The position numbers were made by a program, and so were the translations under genes. From Diprion similis (lineage: Eukaryota > Arthropoda > Insecta > Hymenoptera > Diprionidae), in the NCBI RefSeq assembly GCF_021155765.1, contig NC_060110.1:21474001-21538000 (forward strand): 64,000 nt of DNA, read 5' to 3'. Every line of letters starts with the position of its first letter. The first letter of the stretch is position 1. Below the pieces are notes generated by a model. That model saw only the letters and a program-made list of their open reading frames with translations. It was not told where the DNA came from and did not search any database. Of this stretch, positions 27,042 to 36,800 are shown piece after piece.

Positions 27042-27348
27042 TCAATAGCGACCAGATCTTCCGTCGCGCCCCTTATCATCCCTTCCCTTGCGGTTACGAT
27101 CCTTGGATCTTGATCTTCTCTCGCGAGAGCGAGATCTACGCTTGCGATCGGTACGGCCTCGTGACTTTGATCGAGATCTTGAACGACCACCGCCGCCACC
27201 ACCGCCACCTCCGCCGCCACCACCACCTCCACCTCCGCCACCACCGCCACCCTTACCGCCCTTCTTGCGGCTGTACAAGTAACGGCGCAACTCTCTTGAA
27301 ATTGGTTTCAGATGCATGAAGTTGCAAAATCCAGAACGGGTGCATTCT
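27042..27348 (-). CDS. U2af38: U2af38 coding exon 5 (second zinc finger, Gly tract, RS domain)
   Basis: The acceptor TTGCTTTCAG is followed by [20 protein letters not shown], which completes the second CCCH finger. After SRKKGGK comes a tract of 22 glycines written with mixed GGT, GGC and GGA codons, then an arginine-serine domain ending SGRY and a TGA stop at 27042-27044. Confidence 0.96.
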
Positions 27349-29873
27349 CTGAAAGCAAGAAAATTGAATATTTAGTAACTCGACGAAGGAATTCTAAGGA
27401 TTTTGAAATAAATTTATTTCTTCTGCCTGCCAATTTGGAAAATAATCGACTAAAATATACGGACTTTCAAACCAGAGACCAATCAAATATCAACGTTACG
27501 AAATAAGCAATGCATTTCAATATATAATTTGAAATACATTCTACGCATGCAAAGAAACAACAATTCTTCTTGTCCACCTTGATGTGAGGAAATGATTCTC
27601 TTTTACGGACATAAAAACGATTGTTTTCATGGTTCTATATCTCTTCAAGTTGCGCTACTATAAATGGCTACGAAACACGTATGCGGGTAATCTGATCACA
27701 CAGGAAATTCGATGCTAACAGAAAAAGGTGAATTCAAAAGCATTGGGCAATGCAACCATGATATATGCAGTCTCTAGTTGCATTGCGTGCTTGTTTGTGA
27801 TTTTCCTGTTCCACATTACGAGTTTTTGGAGTAGTTCGAAAAGAAGAATTTTGGAAATTAATACTTCCATTGAACTTGCCCGATTGCAGATTCATTCTTG
27901 ATTTCTCCACCATCACCGACTGGAATGGATAATCTGTTTGAAAAAACTGGTTTAGTTAAGCCCTGTTCCATTGCCTAATTGTGGATCACAACAATTGAGA
28001 TATTTTGTGATATTTTCTCGGTAAGGCATAAGCGACAGAAATTGCAATCATGACAAGATTCATCTATGCATCATATCCACGGAAAAATAAAGTCAATCAA
28101 TGTCAAACTTCTCATTGACACAGTAGGTCCTAGTCAAGATAAAGAGATAAAGAACCAAAATACATGCAAGGACACACCATACATCTGTTCTACACTGCGT
28201 TCAATGAGAAAACGACATAGCTTTGCGCAAATTCGGTGGAGTGTGGGACAGCTGGGGATAGTGGAGCTCGCTACTCAGTAACGTACCTATAATATTATAC
28301 ATTTGTAGAATCTTTGTAATCTAAACACCGCGGTTCATTATATCTCGAATACATTTATTCTGGACGGTTTGCAATGAACCATCAGGTCTGAAACCAACTG
28401 TTAGGTTTAAATATTTGGGTACACTTGTTGGCTATAGTCGGGTCTAGCCAGCAGCGAGACCCATCCGGTAACCTAGAGTGGGTAAAGTGGGCGGCGCATT
28501 CAGCGGGATCAATCCAACTGAACGTATTTGGCTTCGTAACTACGCCGTTCTTTCGTTGAACGCAGTATGGATAAAAGGACCGCAATTTATAATGTGGTAC
28601 TAAAATGAAAAGTTTCATTGAAAAACAATCACACATTACTATCTTTCACACACCAATTCGTCAATTCCTATTTAGCATTCATTGATAATTTGACTTAATT
28701 TCATACCAGTAACTATGATTTTTTTAAGAAAAAAAAACCACACAATATCAACATTTTATAAACGACTTTGCATTGAACACAGAATAGTCCACAAAAATTA
28801 CTAAATCTTGTCCCAGAAACGGAGATAGTTTAAACTTTATTGCTCAATGCGATTGTGGATTGAGTTAAATCATTCATAGCATGTTTTTTCTATAATTCAA
28901 TCGATCTGAGACTCAGTAAATAAATACTTCAGTGATCTGCACATCAAGGTCGAATAGGTAAAAATATTAATACCTGAAAAAAAAAACTCTTATATATCAG
29001 AGTACCTACAAATGCCACATCAACTTTAAGGAACAGAATCGCAGGCTCGAAATTAATTCATGATTAAAAGAATTTCTTTACACGTGTAAATTAAGACCCT
29101 CGTGCTTACCCCATCTCATACTGTCTGCAGCAAGCTTCCCTGAAGTCTGTCACGGGTGAAAGTTCGGCGTAAACAGGCCTTCCACCGAACCACCGGTTGT
29201 TCAAATCATTGACTGCTTTTTCTGCGTCTTCTTCTCTCCGAAATTTAATGTAGACATTACCAACAAGATGGTCTCCGAGGTTATCACATACGTTCATCTC
29301 TTCTATTTCCCCATACTTATCTTCGCACTCGACAAATACATCTTCGAAAAAGTTGTCGTAATGCTCCTGCATCTCTTCATCAGAAACATTAGCTACCACT
29401 GTTCGTAAAAAAGAAATTAATTTAACAAACAGGATATAAATTTAACAAAGGTCCGATTCATTATCAAATGGTTCTATAATTCGATACTCACAATGTGAAC
29501 CATCGGCGCTCTTGGCAGAATTTTGCGGATTGACGTAAAGATTTTGAAGCAAGCATGTCTGTCAACAAGAAATAGACATTTCAATTGTGAATCAGAGGTT
29601 ATAAATCAATAACTCAGAAAAAGCAGTTGTTTACCTGGCTGAACGTAGGTTTGTTGTGTATACGTGAGCACCTATCTCCGTGCCTGCAAGCTCCGATTTT
29701 AAAATAAAAGGAGCAGTTTACTCTGTAAGGGTTAAACGGGACGCCGTTAATCAAGAACGCACAGCCACACGCTGATTATGAGTAATTTTTTTTCTCACAT
29801 AAAAGGTTGATGAACATGAATTCACTTACTTGTCTTTCTCGGTACCGAAAATGGACGCGAGATACTCCGCCAT
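27042..29873 (-). CDS. U2af38: U2 snRNP auxiliary factor small subunit (U2AF35/U2af38), complete, five coding exons
   Basis: This is the small subunit of the U2AF heterodimer, which binds the 3' splice-site AG in the nucleus and recruits U2 snRNP together with the large subunit U2af50. Coding exons join as 29873-29830, 29722-29635, 29558-29492, 29398-29110 and 27348-27042, all with GT-AG borders and matching phase, giving 264 residues. Domains in order: first CCCH zinc finger (C18, C27, C33, H37); a UHM/RRM-like domain from about residue 67 to 147, with the R-W-F motif at 135-137 that grips the large subunit; second CCCH finger (C157, C165, C171, H175); a run of 22 glycines (196-217); and an RS domain (218-264). 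The start ATG at 29873 gives the family's usual [15 protein letters not shown] opening. The gene is divergent from the COMMD8-like gene. All key residues are present and nothing suggests a pseudogene. Confidence 0.97.
27349..29109 (-). other. U2af38 intron 4, with a GC-rich island
   Basis: The only long intron of the gene (1.76 kb). It is AT-rich except for 28400-28560, where GC rises and a minus-strand frame (28382-28636) and a hairpin with GGGTCT/AGACCC arms (28440-28462) occur. See the findings for that island. The other open frames look like chance. Confidence 0.7.
29110..29398 (-). CDS. U2af38: U2af38 coding exon 4 (UHM)
   Basis: The largest exon encodes nearly the whole UHM domain, from [17 protein letters not shown] to ACCRQYEMG, including the RRM-like core [18 protein letters not shown]. 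The donor is GG|GTAAGC. Confidence 0.96.
29492..29558 (-). CDS. U2af38: U2af38 coding exon 3
   Basis: Encodes the linker into the [23 protein letters not shown], ending in phase 1 at a GTGAGT donor. The first residues TCLLQNLYV replace the vertebrate TIALLNIYR and are the most divergent part of the protein core. Confidence 0.93.
29635..29722 (-). CDS. U2af38: U2af38 coding exon 2
   Basis: Carries the whole first CCCH zinc finger ([20 protein letters not shown]). The acceptor is CCTTACAG and the donor CAG|GTAAAC. It ends in phase 0. Confidence 0.95.
29830..29873 (-). CDS. U2af38: U2af38 coding exon 1
   Basis: Encodes [14 protein letters not shown] plus two bases of a split lysine codon. The donor reads AA|GTAAGT. 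The ATG context CGAACCATGG is favourable. Confidence 0.95.
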
Positions 29874-30473
29874 GGTTCGCCTCTATCCGCTATTAAACCT
29901 CAGATTGGAACCCGTCGTACGATAAACAGTTAATTAATACACTTCAGAGAGAAACCGACGGAGACCATTCCCCGAGACACGCTTTCGCAGACTTTAGAGC
30001 TCAAGGCAGCCAACTTACAGCATATAAATCTAGATACAAAACTGTACGCAGCCGGCAACACTAGGGTGACTACGGTCGAGACTATAAGGCCAGTCTGACC
30101 AATTCAGAAACGTTTTTGCACCTCGACTTGAATCTCCTAATATCTTGAGAAAAATCTGGCTACGCTTAAGAATGATGACCGCACGATAAAACTAAATGAT
30201 ATTTTTAATTCACTGTTACATCATTTTGTCGAAGAAATTTTAATCCTAATAGAAAATTATATATCCCTCCAATCAAAATTATAAGAAAATTCAGTAACTC
30301 TGGTGATTTTCTCCTCGGAGTGGCAGCATTGTTGAAATCTCGGAGCTGTTTGACCGAAGGCAGATAGCTGCGCTGCACATAATAACGACAGTCTTACAAA
30401 CCGAGGAACAGAGTGACCATTCGTTGACTGGATCATTCTATTCTAGGGACTGGATCATTAAAGCCGCTGTGAA
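29874..30473. promoter_or_regulatory. shared upstream region of U2af38 and the COMMD8-like gene
   Basis: This 600-bp interval separates two divergent start codons and must hold both 5' UTRs and at least the proximal promoters. I see no clear TATA box at either edge, as expected for housekeeping genes. A 5' UTR intron on either side cannot be excluded. Confidence 0.6.
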
Positions 30474-30539
30474 ATGGAGGATGAAACTGAATTGTTACAA
30501 AATATATTTACTAAAGAAAATAGCGATTTTATGAACCAG
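30474..30539 (+). CDS. COMMD8: COMMD8-like coding exon 1
   Basis: Encodes MEDETELLQNIFTKENSDFM plus NQ, then the donor CAG|GTATGT. The ATG context GAAATGG is good, and the other two frames close early. Confidence 0.8.
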
Positions 30540-31274
30540 GTATGTTTATGAATATAAAGATCTAAGCTACTAATTTTAAACTCAATCCGTATCGTTTGAA
30601 CGATAGGTCCATCACCATTCCAATCTTCGATTTCCAGTTCCTTCACGCCTGTGTCGACGAAATATGCGGGCGGAAACGGGTGACGTTTCAACAGTTTACC
30701 AACAGCGTCGAATGCACCGAGAATGAGTTCAAAACTGCCCGTCAGTTTATTTTCGATTTGTTAAGAAATCCGGCACTACTGTATCTTGAAGATGAAAGGG
30801 TAATCTATTACTCATAATCATTCAATCGTTTATTCTAAGTATCTTGTACGTTTCTTTTATTCCAACAATTTTTCTTGTAATCATATGCGCGACAGATGCC
30901 GCAACGATACGTTGAAGCGCCTGCTGAATTACAACTTGCAATACGCAAATGTGTAAATATACGAAGAGAGCAACTGCTTAAGGCACTATTGAGGGAGCAT
31001 TCCATCAAAAATGGAACGACATTGCTCGACTTTGACTGGAGATTAAAGGTACTTGAATAGAAAAAGAAATAATTGTATAAGTGAGCTGATAACATTTAAT
31101 AATTACCTCCTTCAGTGGGTTATGGGATCAAGCAAATTGGCCACGTTGAAGGAACCTCTTCTGCAGTTGGATCTCATCATTGAAGATAGCAAAAGTCAGC
31201 GAATCCTCGATCTTGAATTGAACAGAGATGAACTAGATACGTTGATAAATACGTTGGAGGAAGTGGGAGGATGA
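30474..31274 (+). CDS. COMMD8: COMM domain-containing protein 8-like, complete, four coding exons
   Basis: COMMD proteins form the COMMD ring of the CCC/Commander complex, which acts in endosomal recycling of membrane proteins and modulates NF-kB and cullin ligases. Exons 30474-30539, 30638-30799, 30896-31048 and 31116-31274 join in phase 0 throughout, giving 179 residues; vertebrate COMMD8 is about 183. The C-terminal COMM domain spans roughly 121-179: FDWRLKWVMGSSKLATLKEP, then LLQLDLII and a closing LNRDELDTLINTLEEV helix. The upstream helical part has HACVDEICGR and IRKCVNIRREQLLKALL, which recall HKIIDGICGR and IMKCVKSRKDEIKQALL of human COMMD8. That is why I prefer COMMD8 to other paralogues. 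The exon 2 acceptor was chosen at 30638 (TTTCCAG after a pyrimidine tract) because the AG at 30605-30606 would not keep frame. Confidence 0.88.
30638..30799 (+). CDS. COMMD8: COMMD8-like coding exon 2
   Basis: Encodes 54 residues from FLHACVDEICGR to LLYLEDER, part of the N-terminal helical domain. The donor is AGG|GTAATC. Confidence 0.85.
30896..31048 (+). CDS. COMMD8: COMMD8-like coding exon 3
   Basis: Encodes 51 residues from MPQRYVEAPAELQLAIRKC to the DFDWRLK that opens the COMM domain. The acceptor is CGCGACAG and the donor AAG|GTACTT. Confidence 0.88.
31116..31274 (+). CDS. COMMD8: COMMD8-like coding exon 4 (COMM domain)
   Basis: Encodes the remaining 52 residues, beginning WVMGSSKLATLKEPLLQLDL and ending EEVGG, then TGA at 31272-31274. 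The acceptor is CCTTCAG. Confidence 0.92.
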   Translation, partial: WVMGSSKLATLKEPLLQLDLIIEDSKSQRILDLELNRDELDTLINTLEEVGG

Positions 31275-31316
31275 TTTGAGAAACTATTATTATACCGAAC
31301 TTTTACTAATGTTAAG

Positions 31317-31322
31317 AATAAA
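31317..31322 (+). terminator. poly(A) signal of the COMMD8-like gene
   Basis: AATAAA lies 43 bases after the stop codon, implying a very short 3' UTR. Confidence 0.75.
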
Positions 31323-33779
31323 AATATGCCTGCATCTTGAATAATCTTATTTTATTCCATTGTATTAATTGATTCTATCATATCCATACGCGGCCTACTT
31401 TAAGAATTGAAAAGCTCAAATACTGTAGCATTTAAGCTTTACGCCGAAAATGTACTGTACACAAAAAATATCTTGTTTTCGACATCAATCACATGAAGCA
31501 ACATTGACCCTAAAGCATGATTACAGAATACTAAAAAAACAAAACATTTTCCTGCACAATTCAATTGTTATACCGTATACGTGATTTCAATACGTCATTC
31601 ACTATATTTATGATGTACAAATAATTTGATTTGTTATGAGATTGATAGACGAATAATGATCTGTTTATAGAACTCTAAAATACGTTACTATGCGAACTAG
31701 GAACATGTCTCTTGCACTTAAATGCACGTCAGATTCCTTTTTTTTTTTTTTTTTTTTAACTTTTATACTTATTGCGGTAAGTATTTTTGCTCAAGTTTAC
31801 AAGCTGTAAGGAACCAGCTATTATTGGAGAGCATAACGTGTTTTATAGGACGGCTTTATAGCCACAATTAAGCGAGAAAGAGGTGAGACTAAATGGAGTG
31901 TGAGGATCAAGAGGCAGTTGGAAATTATAGAGAATAGATACACTTATTTCACAGTTTATTATAGGTTTGTTATAGATAAATGTTGAATAGTTTAGTTACT
32001 ATTATAACTGCGGATTAAAGACACTGAAAACTGAATTCCAAGTTTCCAAAACGTCCACGAATGAAAGTCCACGTTAAAATATATCGTCTTCAACGCAACA
32101 TAAAATAACGAGGGATTATGATTCAAGGACGTTTCAGGCTTGCGATTTAATATAATTGATTGGTGCAAATCAGTCGCATCGAAAGAATTTAAATAGAAAG
32201 ATTTGTTGGTTTATCGTCAAATCTTATTTCGAAAGAACATTCAATTTCGTTGTAAGTTTGTAACCATTATTACAGATAATAATTAAAATCCATAAGAGTA
32301 GGGGTTTACTATACAATTTTTAATTTTACTTCCATCTTCTTGCTTATCAATAGGTATATCTTTTAAAACCAATGTCGATCAAGAGCAATGGCCACACGCT
32401 TCTCTAACACTTAGAGTAATAATTCTGATTTGGGGGCGTACATATGGATTCTTTTTCTTAAGTTTTTTTTTTTTCGTTTTATTTCGTTAAGGTTTATACT
32501 CTCTACGCTACGAGCTTAATAAAATCTTTCATAATTAATTAATTAGTTAGTTTTACTTTAACCTCCGGAGATTCGTATAAACGTAGAAATATCGTATGAA
32601 AAATTTGTAAAAGGTGTTTCGGGGATAATTGGGTGGTTGTGCGGGGCGTCGTAATTGTAATTAGGCAATATTCTTTTAATAATTATTATAGAAATTAGGA
32701 TAGGTTTTGCAAGTATTTTATACGGATATAATTAGCATCCCGAGACACACTTGCCTCTTTTTTTAGATTATATATCACTTACATTGCTCAATCTTACTGT
32801 ATATTCACTCCATTTATGTACCGTGTTATTCTCGTCTTCCGTATGTAAGTTATGCGTGTGTGTGCATTTTTTATGTGTGTACGTGTGTGCAGCTCTTTAT
32901 TACAACTTAAAACATCTCAAATAGTATAAATACAAAAACATTGTAGTTTAAAAAAAAACGACAAACAAAAATACGAGGAAAATAATTAAACTTATGCACG
33001 GTTTCCGATGTGAAACTATCTTTCATATTCATGCTACGCTGTGTTGCGTCGTGGTTAATGATGGTCGTGGTATTGTAGTTTTTTCTTGAGTTTCCTTTCG
33101 CCTTTCCTTTTCCACGTTGTGCATTCTGCTGAGTCGATAGGGCGTTACCCTTTGAGTATTTCCCTCGGAGTACCCAAGATAGAGTTCGATCTATCTCACT
33201 CCAATTCGCTTAGGACGCACAGTAGGCCGCTCGAATTCTTTCAATATTTTCTTGGGCTTAATTAATAATTAATGACACTTTTAAAATTTCTACATGGCAG
33301 GAAAATTGTCACCTGCGATGGGCACCGCCCAAAGATAAAAACGCCATCATCTATCTCTTTCATCCACTTATTTCATGAAGAAGTGTTTATCGCTCGAGCG
33401 CGAATTTCGGTGACTGATATATATTTTTTTCTTTTATGAAAACCAATTAATTAGATTACTACTTTCTTTCCAATTACTAAATTATTTATCCTTTTTTCAC
33501 TTGTTTTTTTCCAAAGATTTTTTCCTATCAAACAGTTAATAATTAATGGGTCTACTATAAAGTCTGTATGCTCTCACAATGTTTCATTTAACAATCGCGC
33601 TTTGCTTTCTGCTGCTCGTAATAAAAGAACGTTATTTTCTGTTTAGTTGCAGGAATGGTCCAAATATATGTATACATATATATATGTGTGTATGTATATA
33701 TATATAATATACTTTTTTGGTTTTAACGAGAAAAAAAAAAAACTTTGTTCTTCCCAAATACAATTCGGTTTAACGCTGC
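31323..33779 (-). other. 3' UTR region of the Akap200-like gene
   Basis: AT-rich sequence without convincing ORFs lies between the COMMD8-like poly(A) signal and the Akap200-like stop codon. A long 3' UTR is likely. Minus-strand AATAAA signals occur as TTTATT near 31962 and, very close to the convergent neighbour, near 31349, so the two genes may nearly abut or overlap at their 3' ends. A poly-T run (31738-31757) and a TA/TG-rich tract (about 33664-33712) are included. Confidence 0.5.
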
Positions 33780-33824
33780 TTATTCCGTGATGACCTTCTG
33801 GTGGAGCGAATCATTGACAATTTC
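33780..33824 (-). CDS. Akap200: Akap200-like terminal coding exon
   Basis: Encodes EIVNDSLHQKVITE and a TAA stop at 33780-33782. The acceptor is GATGTTACAG. Its phase matches the exon upstream. Confidence 0.85.
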   Translation of the reverse strand, partial: EIVNDSLHQKVITE

Positions 33825-36800
33825 CTGTAACATCGAGAAAAACGAAAATGAAAATTACTAATTTTCTGTACAGAATTTGTCTTAATGTTAATTCACAAGT
33901 TAAACCAAATTTACTGTTACAATAACTTCATACTCACGTTTGCGTTGTTGCTCTCGATGGCTTCGTTGACTGCAGCCGCTACTGCTTTGTCGCTGATTTC
34001 AAAGTCCTCAATAGCCTGTTAAGATGAAAATGAATAATTGATAGTGTGACAACCAAAGTTTTGAAGTTTGGGAACACATAAATGTATAAAAGTATAATAA
34101 TAATCGTAAGTAATTCTCAGTTACTTTTAGTAAATGTTATACTACATCATAAAGAATAAAACTAAAATAATACATCATATATAAGTCAGATGGCCCCTCG
34201 CTCTGTAGTCTTCACTTGATTATTTATTGATAAACTTCAGAACTACCTATGCTCGGCGAGCAATAAATAGTCGATCGGCGATCATCATTCTTGTAAGATT
34301 TACAACAAACTTTATTCAAACTACAATGCGACTGTAGTCTTCTTTCTCTATTGAATTCTGACTGTAGTTTCAAGTTTTCTGAAAAATATCTGTATTGATT
34401 ACCTTGGTCACAGAGGCTACATCTTCGGTGAGAGCGGGCTCTGATGGTGGGAGTACTGGCAGCTCTGCTGGTACTGGTGGAGCAGGACTGGCTGGAGCTT
34501 CGATCACGCTTTCTGTTGCGCTAACTTCAGCTGGGTTTTCAGCAGGCGCTTCAGGCTCGGCAATTTTCTGTAAAATTAATCTATCATCAGGCCAAAGCTT
34601 CGAATGAAATTCTTCACACACCCAAGTTCCCTCTGTACTAATTACATAATTCTAAATGATACTTATGATTGATTAAATTATACATTTTTGATAATGCACG
34701 TCAAATCAATGTGAATTATTGATGCAAAATATTTTATTCCACTATTTTGAATTAGGTCGGTTGCTTTGAATGCTTCTTCACCTAATGTACAGAATAAATA
34801 TTTTACTATGTCAAATGGATGTTATCAGGTAATTGATCCGGTCTAATGACAAGTATAAAAATTCCAATAACTTCATGCAATGATATTATTATATAATTCC
34901 CCAGGCAAGACAATTCACATGCGCAGCATACCATGTAACACATATTCTACAACAGACGCGACCTTAAACAAAAGTTACGAAGTGAAAACATTGAAAATTT
35001 ATTTGATTAAATATCAACTCCTAGATTTTACTAACTAATAGTAATTTTTTTCAGCTCAACTACGTCTATCAATGAGTTTGTTTTCTAGAATTCAAATTAT
35101 TGAACAGTATGTTATTCATAACAGTGTTTTTTTCTGCAAAACACTTCCTCTACTATTTCGTCATTGTTACAGGCATCAATTTTGCTTATTCCATTTTTTA
35201 AAGCCAATCTACGTGGCACTGATTTTATTTTGAGTTGCAATAAAATTATGTTAATATTTCAAGAAAACCAAGAGGCAAACAACACGTGGGATCAGGAATT
35301 TTAGGACATAGTATTAGAGATTGTTAATAATTTTGTATTGGAGAAAGGTAAAAGATTTTCGTAACCATATTATAACACACATATACTAATGGCAGGCGAA
35401 TTTCGCTGGAGAGTGAGATAGAAGGAGAGAAATTGCCAAGAGCAAAGGCTTCGTCAAATTTATGGGTAACAAACGATGGGAATCCTTAAAAAAGAATTCT
35501 TTGATTCCTTAATGCTGTGACTGATACCTTGTTTTTATAGACAAGTACTATTTCGTTTGGTTTTTTCAAAGGAAATCCAACAAACAAGAAAAAGAGAGTT
35601 CAAAGCCTATAAAATCTGCTCTGTGTATCTTGCATCATGCTATCGGATATAAATATTATTAAATTGCCTAAGAAATGTCATGCTGAACCCCACAACGAGC
35701 TCTATATGACAGAAATTGCGAATGCGATCGTCGGCAAGTACGATGACAAGTGGATGAAATATGTTAAATTCTATCGATACGGGATGATGAAGTGGGGGAA
35801 CGTATACAATTGGGAACCAAGGATGAGATACTTCAGGCTATCACAAAGTGTTGGAGCGCATACAGAGACAGTTGTCAATCAAATGGTGAAATTTGGTTTG
35901 GTTTTTTTTTTTTCACCAGTATTTGGCGCGTTTGATCATGCCAGGGATGTGCATGTTAGTCACCTGGGCGTTTTCCGGCACAGCGGTTGGTACAGCTTTC
36001 AACAATGGGCAACTGGGTGAATTTTCCAATCCGTTCATTTCCTCCGATTCAGCTAATCTCTCCTTCAATTGAACATCCGAATCATTGTATGAATTAAGGC
36101 TTTGTGATAGCGACTCCACTTCAAATTCTTGATTGCTCTGCTCATCATTTAATTGAGTATGTGAAGACTCTTTAGGTGATATCAGAATATTCGTAGGACT
36201 GGGAGAGCTGGGGGGAGACGATGCAACATTCTCCACTGGGACTTTTGGAGACAAAGGTTCTTCAGCAGGGCTGCCATTTTCAATAATCAACTCAGGATCT
36301 TTAGTGGCCTTTGAAATTATTAGGCCAATTTCGGGATCGGTTGTTAGTTCAGGAATATCTTGCGCAGGACTGCAAACATTTTTTGTCAGTACAGGACAAA
36401 TCATAACGGGGTCAACAGAGGTATCGAATTCGTTAGGAGGAACTGGAAGATCGTCTGATGTGTTGGAAATTTCTTTGGCCAGCTGATGACAGTTTGAGAA
36501 TTCCGACAACACTTCGATTGTTGGACTTGCTAGTTTCGTAAGAGGAGGAGAAGATTCCGAAAGGTTTAAAATATCCGTTACAGAAAAGGATAGCTCTTGC
36601 AAAGTGTCTTTAACAGGACTAACAAGGGCTTCAGAAGCCATGTGACAAGCTCTCAATTCCTCGATCGGGTCAAAAACATCCTCAGAATCCAAATGCCCAG
36701 AAAGATCGTTCATTATAGTTTTAGGCGAAACGAAAGATCCACCCGTCAGATGATCTAACGACTCATCAACCTTTTCTGACAGCAATTCACCAATACCTTG

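Noticed and set aside
28210..28235. AGCTTTGCGCA resembling the start of U4 snRNA
   Set aside because: The match stops after about 11 bases; the U4 stem sequences and Sm site do not follow.
30607..30637. Earlier acceptor (ATAG at 30603-30606) for COMMD8-like exon 2
   Set aside because: It would break the reading phase with exon 1; the TTTCCAG at 30637 keeps phase 0 and joins directly to the family-like FLHACVDEICGR.
35637..36020. 127-codon plus-strand ATG frame with a TATAAAA about 28 bases upstream
   Set aside because: The TATA box would put the transcription start at the ATG itself. The second half is simply antisense to the Akap200-like large exon, and nothing in the protein is recognisable.
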